A DNA stretch of 64,000 nucleotides from Claveliimonas intestinigallinarum (GTDB lineage: Bacteria > Bacillota > Clostridia > Lachnospirales > Lachnospiraceae), in contig DXED01000001.1 in NCBI GenBank assembly GCA_019115145.1, positions 1-64,000 on the forward strand. Reading direction: 5' to 3'. Every line of letters starts with the position of its first letter. The first letter of the stretch is position 1. Under the pieces are notes generated by a model that worked only from the letters and a program-made list of their open reading frames with translations, was not told the DNA's origin and did not search any database. This document shows positions 8,554-17,290 of this stretch, in pieces. The position numbers and the translations under genes are program-made.

Positions 8554-8904
8554 CTAGAACAGGCCCGGCATGCCGCCGCCCATTCCTCCGGTAAATTTGG
8601 ACATGCCTGCCGCTGACTCCTGGTCCACCTTCTCAAGGGCCTCGTTCACAGCCGCCACGATCATATCCTCAAGCATCTCCACATCATCGGGGTCCACTGC
8701 CTCTTCATCCAGCTTCACCTTCAGCAGCTTCTTGGCTCCGGACACAGTGACCTCCACCGCTCCGCCTCCGGCTGTGGCGGAGAACTCCTTCGTCTCCATC
8801 TCCTTTGCCTGCTCTTCCATCTGGCGCTGCATCTTCTGCGCCTGCTTCATAAGATTTGCCATGTTTCCGGGCATTCCACCCGGAAATCCTCCACGTCTTG
8901 CCAT
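8554..8904 (-). CDS. YbaB/EbfC nucleoid-associated protein
   Basis: 116 residues. Gly/Met-rich N-terminus (MARRGGFPGGMPGNMANL), a long amphipathic helix (LMKQAQKMQRQMEEQAKEME, about 18-37) and the ETKEFSATAGGGAVEVTVSG core, then the dimer helix with ALEKVDQESAAGMSKFTGG. These define the small dimeric DNA-binding YbaB family. The gene sits between dnaX (51 bases) and recR (24 bases), the usual place. Confidence 0.95.
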   Translation of the reverse strand: MARRGGFPGGMPGNMANLMKQAQKMQRQMEEQAKEMETKEFSATAGGGAVEVTVSGAKKLLKVKLDEEAVDPDDVEMLEDMIVAAVNEALEKVDQESAAGMSKFTGGMGGGMPGLF

Positions 8905-8955
8905 GGTTTTCCTCCTTGCTCTTCTATCTTACTTTTTCATGTCTGTTCTTCTGTA

Positions 8956-10527
8956 TCAATCTTCTATGGTGATATCCATGTGGATCAGCTTCTCTATATC
9001 CACAAAGCTGTCCTCGAAGCGTCTGCCCTCCTCAACCTGGCGGACATCCACCTCCATCTGCTTGCCCGTCTTCTCCGCGATCAGCCGCTCGATCTCTTCC
9101 CTGTGCTCCGGCCTGGCCACAAAGGCGGCGCTCACCTCGTCCTCCAGGACGATGAGGAGATGGTCGTTCTCCCCGGCGCTTAAGCGGGCCTTCTTCAGGT
9201 AGCTGCGCAGCATGGGGGAAGCCTCCTGGGCTATGGCCCGGAAGTCCGACGCCACCGCCTTCACATCCTCGCTGAGAGCCTTCGGAAGCTTCGGCGCGGG
9301 CGCGGGATCAGCCGCCTCCTCTCGCACTGCCCGGACTGTCTGGCCGGCCGGGGCGGCTACTCCTGTCTCCTCCAGCTTCTTCACCTCGTCCTCCAGCGCC
9401 CGTATCCTGGAAAGCAGGGCGTCCTGGCTTGTCTCCATCTGGGGCCGGCACAGCTTGATGAAGGTCACCTCCAGGAGCACTCTCTTCTGGGCCGCGTATT
9501 TCAGCTTTCCTGTCAGCTCTGAGAAAATGCGAATGTACCGGATCAGCTCATCGGTCCCGATCATCTGAGATTCCTCCTTGATCCTTGCCAGGTTCTCTGT
9601 GGACACATCCAGCACATCCTCCATCTCCTCGGAGCTCTGCACAAGGAGAAGGTTCCGCAGGTACCAGGTGAAATCCGCCGCCATCTGGGACAGCTCACGC
9701 CCCTGCATCACCAGCTCGTCCACAGTCTCGATGACCTTTTTCACATCCCGCTCCAGAAGCTCCCGCAGCAGGCGGCTGAACACGTCCGCGTCCACCGCCC
9801 CCAGGACCTCCAGCACATTGTCGTAGGTGAGCCGCCGGCCGATGTAAAAGGCCGTGCACTGGTCCAGAAGGCTCAGGGCATCCCTCATGGAGCCGTCCGC
9901 CATTCTGGCGATATAGCGCACCGCCTTGTCCTCCACATCCAGGCCCTCCTTATCGATGAGCTCCCGCAGCCTGTCGGAGATAGTCTCTATGGAGATCCTC
10001 TTGAAATCATACCGCTGGCACCTGCTCAGGATGGTCACCGGTATCTTGTGGGCCTCTGTGGTGGCCAGGATAAAGATGACATACTCCGGCGGCTCCTCCA
10101 GCGTCTTCAGAAGCGCGTTGAAGGCTCCGATGGACAGCATATGCACCTCGTCGATGATGTAGACCTTAAACCGGCCCTCCGTGGGGCGGTAAGCCACCTC
10201 CTCCCGGATCTCACGGATGTTGTCCACACCGTTGTTGGAAGCCGCGTCAATCTCAATCACATTCATAGAAGTGCCGGCCGCTATGGACCGGCACATGGCG
10301 CACTCGCCGCAGGGGCTTCCCTCCACCGGGTGCTGGCAGTTGACAGCCTTGGCGAAAATCTTCGCCACAGAGGTCTTTCCGGTTCCCCTTGTCCCGCAAA
10401 AGAGATAGGCATGTCCGATCCTGTCGGTCTGTATCTGGTTTTTTAATGTCGTTACGATCGCATCCTGCCCTTTAACGTCCTCAAACTCACCGGGGCGGAA
10501 TTTCCGGTATAATGCCGTGTAGCTCAT
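8956..10527 (-). CDS. dnaX: DNA polymerase III subunit gamma/tau
   Basis: About 523 residues. The clamp-loader ATPase has Walker A GTRGTGKTS (about 45-53), a four-Cys zinc module CQHPVEGSPCGECAMC (about 66-81), DEXX box IDEVHMLS (about 116-123) and the sensor ATTEAHKIPVTILSRCQ (about 151-167). Domain III continues to about 365; the tail (about 366-523) is Ala/Pro/Glu-rich and shorter than the E. coli tau tail. I place the start at MSYTALYRKF because AAAAGGAG sits 8 bases before this ATG; an upstream GTG is possible. The clamp loader places the beta clamp at primer ends. Confidence 0.97.
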   Translation of the reverse strand: MSYTALYRKFRPGEFEDVKGQDAIVTTLKNQIQTDRIGHAYLFCGTRGTGKTSVAKIFAKAVNCQHPVEGSPCGECAMCRSIAAGTSMNVIEIDAASNNGVDNIREIREEVAYRPTEGRFKVYIIDEVHMLSIGAFNALLKTLEEPPEYVIFILATTEAHKIPVTILSRCQRYDFKRISIETISDRLRELIDKEGLDVEDKAVRYIARMADGSMRDALSLLDQCTAFYIGRRLTYDNVLEVLGAVDADVFSRLLRELLERDVKKVIETVDELVMQGRELSQMAADFTWYLRNLLLVQSSEEMEDVLDVSTENLARIKEESQMIGTDELIRYIRIFSELTGKLKYAAQKRVLLEVTFIKLCRPQMETSQDALLSRIRALEDEVKKLEETGVAAPAGQTVRAVREEAADPAPAPKLPKALSEDVKAVASDFRAIAQEASPMLRSYLKKARLSAGENDHLLIVLEDEVSAAFVARPEHREEIERLIAEKTGKQMEVDVRQVEEGRRFEDSFVDIEKLIHMDITIED

Positions 10528-10556
10528 CTGCCGCACTCCTTTTCATCAGTTTCACT

Positions 10557-11633
10557 TCATTTGTCTCCAAAGCTGATACCTGTCATCCTGGCCTCCTGGA
10601 TGATGCCCGCCTCCGGGTCCACGCATTTCAGCTTTCCTGCCACCTCTGCAAGCGGCACCTTTGTGATCTCGCCGCTCCTGATCGCCATCATGCATCCGAA
10701 GTCTCCCTCCAGGATGCGGTCCGCGGCCGCGGCCCCCAGCCTTGTAGCCAGCACTCTGTCGTAAGGACAGGGAGATCCGCCTCTCTGGGTGTGTCCCGGC
10801 ACCGTGATCCTGACCTCCTGGTCCATCTTCTTCTGGATCTTCTCCGCAATCTCGTAAGCCACGGAGGGATAGTTTGCCTTCGCCTTCTTGGCCTTCAGCT
10901 CCTTCTTGGAGAGCTTTGCGTCATCCTTGGAAATAGCTCCCTCAGCCACGGCAATGATGGTAAAATGTTTGCCCTCGGCCGCTCTCCTTTTAATGGCATC
11001 CACCACCACCTTGATGTCGTAGGGGATCTCCGGGAGAAGGATGATGTCCGCTCCGCCGGCGATGCCTGCGTGGAGAGTCACCCAGCCCACCTTGTGTCCC
11101 ATGACTTCCACGATGAACACACGGCTGTGGGAGGTAGCTGTGGTGTGGATCCTGTCGATGGTGTCCGTGGCAATGTCCACTGCGCTCTGAAAACCGAAGG
11201 TCATGTCCGTTCCCCAGAGGTCATTATCGATAGTCTTGGGAAGGGTGATGACATTCAGCCCCTCCTCCCTTAAAAGGTTGGCTGTCTTGTGGGTCCCGTT
11301 TCCTCCCAGGATCACAAGGCAGTCCAGGTTCAGCTTGTGGTAGGTGTGCTTCATGGCCTCCACCTTGTCCAGCCCGTTCTCATCCGGCACCCGCATCAGC
11401 TTAAAGGGCTGTCTTGAGGTTCCCAGGATGGTCCCTCCCCTTGTCAGTATCCCAGAGAAATCTCTGGATGTAAGCATCTGAAAATTCGAGTAGATCAGTC
11501 CTTTATAGCCATCCTTAAATCCGTAAATCTCCACGTCATCTCTCTTTGAGCAGACTCCCTTTACCACTCCGCGCATGGCGGCGTTCAGCGCCTGGCAGTC
11601 TCCTCCGCTGGTAAGCATCCCGATCCGCAACAT
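10557..11633 (-). CDS. pfkA: 6-phosphofructokinase
   Basis: 358 residues when started at MLRIGMLTSGGDCQALNAA, which has AAAGGAG upstream; longer frames to 11711 lack support. The N-terminal GGDCQALN loop, the phosphate-donor loop VILGGNGTHKTANLL (about 100-114), catalytic PKTIDNDLWGTD (about 129-140) and MGHKVGWVTLHAG are all present. The Gly in GGNGT predicts ATP as donor, while Lys in PKTIDND (Gly in E. coli) is shared with pyrophosphate-type and 'mixed' PFKs. It commits fructose 6-phosphate to glycolysis. It precedes dnaX by 29 bases on the same strand. Confidence 0.93.
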   Translation of the reverse strand: MLRIGMLTSGGDCQALNAAMRGVVKGVCSKRDDVEIYGFKDGYKGLIYSNFQMLTSRDFSGILTRGGTILGTSRQPFKLMRVPDENGLDKVEAMKHTYHKLNLDCLVILGGNGTHKTANLLREEGLNVITLPKTIDNDLWGTDMTFGFQSAVDIATDTIDRIHTTATSHSRVFIVEVMGHKVGWVTLHAGIAGGADIILLPEIPYDIKVVVDAIKRRAAEGKHFTIIAVAEGAISKDDAKLSKKELKAKKAKANYPSVAYEIAEKIQKKMDQEVRITVPGHTQRGGSPCPYDRVLATRLGAAAADRILEGDFGCMMAIRSGEITKVPLAEVAGKLKCVDPEAGIIQEARMTGISFGDK

Positions 11634-11730
11634 AATCCGGTCGCTCCTTTCCTTCTTTGATATTTCTAATTCAGTATACCCTATTTTTGAAAACAGCACA
11701 AGAAAAACCACAGCCCCGCACCTCCCGCCC

Positions 11731-11759
11731 TTTACGTTCTTTCCAAAAGCGAGTATACT
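11731..11759 (+). promoter_or_regulatory. Promoter of map
   Basis: TTTACG (11731-11736), 17-base spacer, TATACT (11754-11759); start near 11766, about 50 bases before the map ATG. A weaker minus-strand promoter for the phosphofructokinase gene (TATACT centred near 11676, poor -35) lies just to the left. Confidence 0.6.
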
Positions 11760-11814
11760 GTTAGCGGAGCGCCCTGCGCTTCCGGAAATTTAACAGAAAG
11801 CTGGTAACAAAGAT

Positions 11815-12624
11815 ATGGATAAACTGGACATCAAGCTCTGGTCTCTGGCCGCCAAAGGTGAGATCGTCCCGGACAGGTCTCTGCTGAAGACCCCGGCGCA
11901 GATCAGGGAGATCAGGAAGAGCGCCGACCTGAACACCGGCGTGCTGGATCATGTGGCCGCCCACATAAAGGCAGGCATGAGCACAGCCGAGATTGACAGA
12001 CTGGTGTACGACTACACCGTCTCCCACGGAGGCATCCCCGCCCCTCTCAATTACGAAGGGTTTCCGAAAAGCGTGTGCACTTCCATCAACAATGTGATCT
12101 GCCACGGCATACCGGATGGGAACGAGATCCTCAGAGAGGGAGACATCATCAACGTGGATGTCTCTACTATATTAAATGGATATTTCTCCGACGCCTCCCG
12201 CATGTTCACCATCGGGGAGGTAAGCCCCCGGGCCGAGAAGCTGGTGCGGGTCACAAAGGAGTGCGTGGAACTTGGCCTTTCCGCCGCAAAGCCCTGGGGG
12301 CATCTGGGCGACATTGCCTGGGCCATCAACAGCCACGCCCGGGAGAACGGCTACTCTGTGGTGGAGGACATCGGCGGCCACGGCATCGGCCTGGAATTCC
12401 ACGAGGAGCCCTTTGTCAGCTATGTCACGCCCAAGGGAAGCGAGATGGTCCTTGTCCCCGGCATGATGTTCACCATCGAACCCATGATCAACGAGGGGAG
12501 CCCGGACTTCTTCATCGACGAGGAGAACGGCTGGACTGTCTACACCATCGACGACGGTCTGTCCGCTCAGATTGAATACATGGTCCTCGTCACAGAGACA
12601 GGCGTGGAGGTTCTGACAAAATAA
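11815..12624 (+). CDS. map: Methionine aminopeptidase, type I
   Basis: 269 residues. All metal and catalytic residues of the pita-bread fold are visible: His in INNVICHGIP (about 92-101), Asp in NVDVST and in YFSDASRMF, His in GGHGIGLEFHEEP (about 190-202), Glu in FTIEPMI and the final Glu in AQIEYMVLVTE. It removes the initiator Met from nascent proteins and is essential in most bacteria. There is a short N-terminal extension (about 22 residues) ahead of the canonical core, without the Cys/His of an SEC-C zinc domain. The ribosome binding site is weak (AGAAAGCTGG). It is a single-gene unit ending in a terminator. Confidence 0.96.
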   Translation: MDKLDIKLWSLAAKGEIVPDRSLLKTPAQIREIRKSADLNTGVLDHVAAHIKAGMSTAEIDRLVYDYTVSHGGIPAPLNYEGFPKSVCTSINNVICHGIPDGNEILREGDIINVDVSTILNGYFSDASRMFTIGEVSPRAEKLVRVTKECVELGLSAAKPWGHLGDIAWAINSHARENGYSVVEDIGGHGIGLEFHEEPFVSYVTPKGSEMVLVPGMMFTIEPMINEGSPDFFIDEENGWTVYTIDDGLSAQIEYMVLVTETGVEVLTK

Positions 12625-12635
12625 ATATGGATCAT

Positions 12636-12669
12636 AAAAAAGACTGCATCCGAAAATGCAGTCTTTTTT
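12636..12669. terminator. Bidirectional terminator between map and the Gate-domain gene
   Basis: AAAGACTGCAT, six bases, ATGCAGTCTTT with A-run before and T-run after, so it works for map on the plus strand and for the convergent gene ending at 12712. Confidence 0.9.
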
Positions 12670-12711
12670 GTGAGCTGTCTGCCTGTTCCTTTAAATATTT
12701 TTATCAAATTA

Positions 12712-13890
12712 TCAGAATATCAAAGTTACCAGCTTGAAAATAAAGTTTGCGGCGACACCGGCGCACAGACCGCCGATGGTGTGGCTGACGATAGCCTTGC
12801 CTGTCATGTGGGGGCACTTCAGAGCGGACATCATTCCCACGTGGGTGCTTAAGTAGCCGCTCCAGCACATGCACATAGCCGTAAACACCGCAATGTCGTT
12901 CGCGTGGATAGTGCCTGCGGACGCCATATCCGGCACAAGGCCGATGGCCGCTCCCGCAGCTCCCAGGGCCGTGATGGGCACCGCCACCGCGGACGCGTCC
13001 GAGAAGCCGAACAGGGGCGTCAGGATAAAGTCAACCTTCTCACCCAGCCAGGGCAGAAGGGCCACGCCCTCGTAGGCGGCTCCGGTGTAGGTGCCGTCAG
13101 CGGACGGCCCGTTTGTCAGCATCATGACGATGGTACAGATGACAAGCACGCCGGGAATGATAGCCATGCCCACTTCCACGCCGTTCTTTCCTCCGTCCAG
13201 CAGGGATTCCAGAAGTCTCCCCCCCGCACGGCCGTTACGGATCTCCCGCCTGTTGAGAAGCTCGTCAATAGACTCTCCTTCGGCTGTCGGTATGCAGTAT
13301 TCCGTTGTCCCAAATTCCTTTTTCGTGAAGACCATCATAATCCTCACGCTGATGACACTTCCGATGATTGCGCCAATGTTTCCCACAAGGGCAGCCATCC
13401 CTATCTTCTCTCCCGGAAGATTGATGCCCAGCATAAAGGTGGTGACGATCAGTCCCATTCCAAAGGCCGTGCCCAGGTTGGTCAGAGCCGGAAGCTGATA
13501 CTTTTTGAAGTATTTCCGGAAGTTTGTGTCCTCTGCCAGACCCAGGATGGCCGGATTGTCAGAGAGATATGTAGTCATGACTCCGACAGAGGCCGCGCCC
13601 GGCAGATCATACAGAGGCTTCATAAGGGGTGTGATCGCCTTGTTGATCAGGGCGATCACGCCGAACTCAGAGAGCACTCCTGAGAGAGCGCCCGCCATGA
13701 CCGCAATGGCCATGATGTTGAATACTGTCTCGATCAGAAGCGCGTAGGCTGTGTTCATCAGCGTCTGCAGCATGTTGGCTCCACCCATGACTGCTGCCAG
13801 TCCTCCGAAAATGGCAAGAAAGATCACAAGGAAGATAAACGCTTCTGCGCTGACTGCTTTTTTAAATCGTTTCTCCATACTTTTCCCCAT
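12712..13890 (-). CDS. Nucleoside-recognition (Gate) domain membrane protein
   Basis: 392 residues with roughly nine to ten membrane segments from residue 16 to the end. The paired 'Gate' elements MAIAVMAGALSGVLSEFGVI (about 61-80) and the second-half GFSDASAVAVPITALGAAGA resemble SpoIIM-like/nucleoside-recognition transport proteins, and the overall pattern matches the clostridial CD0519/CD1768-type membrane family. The DLPGAASVGVMTTYLSDNPA motif (about 92-111) is conserved in my memory of the family. The substrate is unknown. An alternative start is the ATG four codons in (13878), which has GGGGA just upstream. It is alone, converges on map and diverges from glgC. Confidence 0.6.
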   Translation of the reverse strand: MGKSMEKRFKKAVSAEAFIFLVIFLAIFGGLAAVMGGANMLQTLMNTAYALLIETVFNIMAIAVMAGALSGVLSEFGVIALINKAITPLMKPLYDLPGAASVGVMTTYLSDNPAILGLAEDTNFRKYFKKYQLPALTNLGTAFGMGLIVTTFMLGINLPGEKIGMAALVGNIGAIIGSVISVRIMMVFTKKEFGTTEYCIPTAEGESIDELLNRREIRNGRAGGRLLESLLDGGKNGVEVGMAIIPGVLVICTIVMMLTNGPSADGTYTGAAYEGVALLPWLGEKVDFILTPLFGFSDASAVAVPITALGAAGAAIGLVPDMASAGTIHANDIAVFTAMCMCWSGYLSTHVGMMSALKCPHMTGKAIVSHTIGGLCAGVAANFIFKLVTLIF

Positions 13891-14122
13891 TTCTTTGTCG
13901 ATTTTTAGACAATTCAGCTCTGTACACCACTATACATTACTTGCCCCGCAGTTGCAATCATTTTTGTTTCTTTTATGCATTGTTCTTGCAGGTTGTGCGT
14001 TTTCGTCAAATCTCGTATCAAATATCACAAAATTTCTTGTATTTTTTTCAAAAAATTATGGAAAGTGTCGCCAGAGAATTATATAATATTGTATATCACA
14101 GTAAAGGAGGAGGGCGCATATT
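13891..14122. other. Divergent intergenic region upstream of glgC
   Basis: 232 bases, A/T rich, no gene. A plus-strand TATAAT at 14082-14087 is the likely -10 of glgC (start near 14093) but no convincing -35 box lies 16-18 bases upstream. The stretch 13975-14060 is rich in T-tracts. I see no riboswitch-like fold. Confidence 0.45.
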
Positions 14123-15262
14123 ATGAAACAGAACAATATGTTAGCCATGATTTTAGCCGGCGGCCGCGGTTCGAGGCTGCACGAGCTGACCAATAAGGTT
14201 GCCAAGCCTGCCGTTTCATATGGCGGTAAATACAAGATCATCGATTTCCCTATCAGCAATTGTGCCAACAGCGGCATTGATGTAGTTGGAGTCCTCACAC
14301 AGTATGAGTCCATTCAGCTGAACAGCTATGTGGCCGCGGGACGACGCTGGGGGCTGGACGCCAGAGACAGCGGCGTGTACGTGCTTCCGCCCCGCGAGAA
14401 GGCGGACGTGGATCTGAACGTCTACAGGGGCACGGCGGATGCCATCTCACAGAATATCGATTTTATAGACTCCTACGCTCCGGAGTATCTTCTCATTCTC
14501 TCCGGAGATCATATCTATAAGATGAACTACGCGAAGATGCTGGCCTACCACAAGGAGCATGACGCGGATGCCACCATCGCCGTCATCGAAGTGCCCATGA
14601 GGGAGGCAAGTCGTTTCGGCATCATGAACACGGACGAGGAGGGACGCATCGTGGAATTCCAGGAGAAGCCGGCAGAGCCCAAGAGCAATCTGGCTTCCAT
14701 GGGTATCTACATCTTCAACTGGAAGCCGCTCCGCAAGATGCTGACAGCCGATATGAAGGATCCCGACTCCAGCCACGATTTCGGCAAGGACATCATTCCC
14801 GCCATGCTGGCTGATGACAAGAAGCTGTACGCCTACAAGTTCAAGGGCTACTGGAAGGATGTCGGAACCATCGACTCCCTGTGGGAGGCAAACATGGACC
14901 TGCTGAACAAGAACAATGAGCTGGATCTCCACGATGCATCCTGGAAGATCTACACAGAGGATGCCACAGCTCTTCCCCAGTACATAGGACCGGACGCCGA
15001 GATCGACCAGGCCTTCATCACGCAGGGCTGCGTCATCGAGGGCTCCATCAAGAATTCCGTCCTGTTCACCGGCGCCAGAGTCGGCGCAGGCGCAAAGGTC
15101 ATTGACAGTGTTCTCATGCCCGGCGCAGAGGTAGCCGAGGGGGCTGTTGTGCAGCGGGCACTTGTGGCGGACAATGTCAAGATTGGAAAAGAGGCTCAGG
15201 TCGGCAGCGCTGACAGCGAGCACATCGAGCTTGTCGCCAAACGTGTAAAGGGGGTTGAGTAA
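14123..15262 (+). CDS. glgC: Glucose-1-phosphate adenylyltransferase, catalytic subunit
   Basis: 379 residues. The nucleotide-binding loop AMILAGGRGSRLHELTN (about 8-24), KPAVSYGGKYKIIDFPISNC (about 28-47), the metal-binding LSGDHIYKMNY (about 131-141) and the substrate loop VEFQEKPAEPKSN (about 175-187) identify ADP-glucose pyrophosphorylase. A left-handed beta-helix with hexapeptide repeats forms the C-terminus (about 285-375). It makes ADP-glucose for glycogen synthesis. Strong site AAAGGAGGAGG, 9 bases before ATG. The next gene, glgD, starts 2 bases after its stop. Confidence 0.96.
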   Translation: MKQNNMLAMILAGGRGSRLHELTNKVAKPAVSYGGKYKIIDFPISNCANSGIDVVGVLTQYESIQLNSYVAAGRRWGLDARDSGVYVLPPREKADVDLNVYRGTADAISQNIDFIDSYAPEYLLILSGDHIYKMNYAKMLAYHKEHDADATIAVIEVPMREASRFGIMNTDEEGRIVEFQEKPAEPKSNLASMGIYIFNWKPLRKMLTADMKDPDSSHDFGKDIIPAMLADDKKLYAYKFKGYWKDVGTIDSLWEANMDLLNKNNELDLHDASWKIYTEDATALPQYIGPDAEIDQAFITQGCVIEGSIKNSVLFTGARVGAGAKVIDSVLMPGAEVAEGAVVQRALVADNVKIGKEAQVGSADSEHIELVAKRVKGVE

Positions 15263-15263
15263 T

Positions 15264-16379
15264 ATGGCCAAAGCATTAGGTATTGTAAACTTTTCCGGAA
15301 ACCACATCTGGGTGGAGGGGATGCAGGCTCACCGCCCCATCGGCGCCTTCTCCTTCCTGGGACGGTACCGCGTGATCGATTTCCCGATCTCAAACATGAG
15401 CAACAGCGGCATTGACCAGATCCAGGTATACATCCGCAGAAAGCCCCGTTCCCTGACAGAGCATCTGGGAACCGGACGTCACTATAACATTAACTCCAAG
15501 CGCGGCAGACTCCACATCCTGTTCTCAGAGACAGGTCTGGAGCACGATATCTACAACAATGATATCGCCGCCTTCATGGAAAATATGGAGTGCATCCGCA
15601 CAGTAAACTGCGACTATGTGGTGATCGCGCCCAGCTACATGATCTACTCTCAGGATTTCAGCGAGCTGCTCCAGACCCACATTGACTCAGGGGCGGACAT
15701 CACGCTTTTGTACCACTCCACAGACGACGCGAAGGAGCATTTCCTGAACTGCAATACAGTCAACCTGAACAAGCAGAAGGGCGTCCTCTCTCTGGAGATG
15801 AACCGCGGAACAGCAAAGAACCGCCATATCTTCATGGACACCTACGTGATGTCAAAGGATCTCTTCATCGACTTAGTTAATAAGGCCCACAAGACCTCCT
15901 CCATGTACAGCCTGGCGGATATCGTGAACGTGGCCTGCGATGAGCTGGATGTGAGGGGCGTCTCCCACAGAGGATACTTTGCCTCCATCACAGACTTCAA
16001 GAGCTACTATGACGCGAACATCTCCCTCATTGACTTCAAGACAGCTCTCAGCCTTTTTGACAATGAGTGGCCCATCTACACACGAACCAACGATTCCTGC
16101 CCGACTCAGTATTTCGAGGGCTCCAACGTAAAGAATTCCGTTGTCTCAAACGGCTGCCTCATCGAGGGAACCATCGAGAATTCTGTCATCGGACGTGGCT
16201 GTGTGATCAAGAAGGGCGCCGTTGTGAAAAACTGTGTCATCCTTCCCGGCGTCACAGTGGACACAGACGTCCATCTGGAAAACATTGTGGCGGACAAGCA
16301 CGCAAGGATCACTCATGTGAAAGAGATTGTGGCTGACCCCAATGAGCCGGGATACATCAAGAGAAACGATACGATTTAA
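15264..16379 (+). CDS. glgD: GlgD, regulatory subunit of ADP-glucose pyrophosphorylase
   Basis: 371 residues starting MAKALGIVNFSGNH; AAAGGGGG lies 9 bases before this ATG, so an in-frame TTG at 15255 is not needed. The chain aligns throughout with GlgC (RPIGAFSFLGRYRVIDFPIS, then a beta-helix with VIGRGCVIKKGAVVKNCVI), but the catalytic nucleotide loop LAGGRGSRL of GlgC is replaced by VNFSGNHIW. In Firmicutes GlgD is non-catalytic and activates GlgC in a heterotetramer; that role is inferred here from the loss of the loop and the adjacency. No glycogen synthase or branching enzyme gene is in the window. Confidence 0.94.
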   Translation: MAKALGIVNFSGNHIWVEGMQAHRPIGAFSFLGRYRVIDFPISNMSNSGIDQIQVYIRRKPRSLTEHLGTGRHYNINSKRGRLHILFSETGLEHDIYNNDIAAFMENMECIRTVNCDYVVIAPSYMIYSQDFSELLQTHIDSGADITLLYHSTDDAKEHFLNCNTVNLNKQKGVLSLEMNRGTAKNRHIFMDTYVMSKDLFIDLVNKAHKTSSMYSLADIVNVACDELDVRGVSHRGYFASITDFKSYYDANISLIDFKTALSLFDNEWPIYTRTNDSCPTQYFEGSNVKNSVVSNGCLIEGTIENSVIGRGCVIKKGAVVKNCVILPGVTVDTDVHLENIVADKHARITHVKEIVADPNEPGYIKRNDTI

Positions 16380-16394
16380 AAAGACATAAAAGAG

Positions 16395-16436
16395 CACAAA
16401 AAGAAAGCCCGTCAGATGGGCTTTCTTTTTGTGTGC
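16395..16436. terminator. Bidirectional terminator after glgCD
   Basis: GCACAAAAAGAAAGCCC, six bases, GGGCTTTCTTTTTGTGTGC: a 10-bp or longer stem with A-run and T-run on the two sides. It serves glgD and the convergent ABC ATPase gene ending at 16484. Confidence 0.92.
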
Positions 16437-16483
16437 TTTTTTCTTGTTATTGCACTCTTTCCTTTTTATACTCTGCAGCCGGT

Positions 16484-17287
16484 CTATCCCAGCATCATTC
16501 TGTCGTTGTCCAGCTCTCCGCCGCTGACCTCCTCGAATTTCTTCAGCAGGTCGGACACGTGGAGCTGCCGCTTCTCCTCGCCGGACACATCGTAGATGAT
16601 GCGTCCCTCGTGCATCATGATCAGACGGTTGCCATGGGCGATGGCGTCCTTCATATTGTGGGTAACCATCATGGCTGTGAGCTGGTTCTCCTCGATGATC
16701 TTATCAGAGATCTCCAGCACCTTCTTCGCCGTCTTCGGGTCCAGAGCCGCTGTGTGCTCGTCCAGAAGCAGAAGCTTGGGCTTTTTGATGGCAGCCATGA
16801 GAAGAGTCACCGCCTGCCTCTGCCCGCCGGACAGAAGTCCCACCTTGGTGGAAATGCGCTCCTCAAGCCCCAGTCCCAGAGCTCCCAGCTTTTTCTTGAA
16901 TTCCTCTCTCTCTTTTCTGGAGATGCCCCACCGAAGGCCTCTCCTCTGCCCCCGCCTGGCGGCGATGGCCATGTTCTCCTCAATGGACATGGTGGAGGCC
17001 GTGCCGGTCATGGGGTCCTGGAACACTCGTCCCAGATAGACAGCCCTCTTGTGCTCCGGCAGCCTGGTGATGTCCACTCCGTCTATGACAATATTCCCCT
17101 CGTCCACAAGCCAGGTGCCTGCAACGGCGTTTAGGGTGGTGGACTTCCCGGCTCCGTTTCCGCCGATGATGGTCACAAAATCTCCCGGGTTCAGGTTCAA
17201 ATTCACCCCGTCGAGAGCCTTCTTCTCGTTGATGGTCCCCTTGTTGAATGTCTTGTGAATGTTTTTGATCTCAAGCATGTATCCCAT
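16484..17287 (-). CDS. ABC transporter ATP-binding protein (TrpXYZ-like)
   Basis: 267 residues. Walker A GGNGAGKST (about 42-50), signature LLSGGQRQAVTLLM (about 152-165) and Walker B LLLLDEHTAALDP (about 175-187). The DEHTAALDP variant (His where most importers have Pro) and the LSGGQRQAV signature match the ATPases paired with BMP/TrpX-type binding proteins. The gene follows its permease after 3 bases and the binding-protein gene before that, giving a three-gene importer. Ribosome binding site GGAGGG. Substrate not determinable; relatives import tryptophan/tyrosine or other small aromatics. Confidence 0.88.
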   Translation of the reverse strand: MGYMLEIKNIHKTFNKGTINEKKALDGVNLNLNPGDFVTIIGGNGAGKSTTLNAVAGTWLVDEGNIVIDGVDITRLPEHKRAVYLGRVFQDPMTGTASTMSIEENMAIAARRGQRRGLRWGISRKEREEFKKKLGALGLGLEERISTKVGLLSGGQRQAVTLLMAAIKKPKLLLLDEHTAALDPKTAKKVLEISDKIIEENQLTAMMVTHNMKDAIAHGNRLIMMHEGRIIYDVSGEEKRQLHVSDLLKKFEEVSGGELDNDRMMLG

Positions 17288-17290
17288 TTT

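Noticed and set aside
6727..8616. A plus-strand open frame of 629 codons
   Set aside because: It lies opposite the LacI-type gene and recR, which have clear domains; the translation is His/Leu/Gln-rich without a fold and has no ribosome binding site. It is an antisense shadow of GC-rich genes.
10528..10556. SRP RNA gene often found near dnaX in Firmicutes
   Set aside because: Only 29 bases separate the phosphofructokinase and dnaX genes, too short for the RNA, and no GGTGCTG-like core is visible nearby.
11634..11711. Longer phosphofructokinase start
   Set aside because: The added 26 residues precede the conserved MLRIGMLTSGGDC start and the SD AAAGGAG sits just before the shorter ATG; the extension overlaps the likely promoter.
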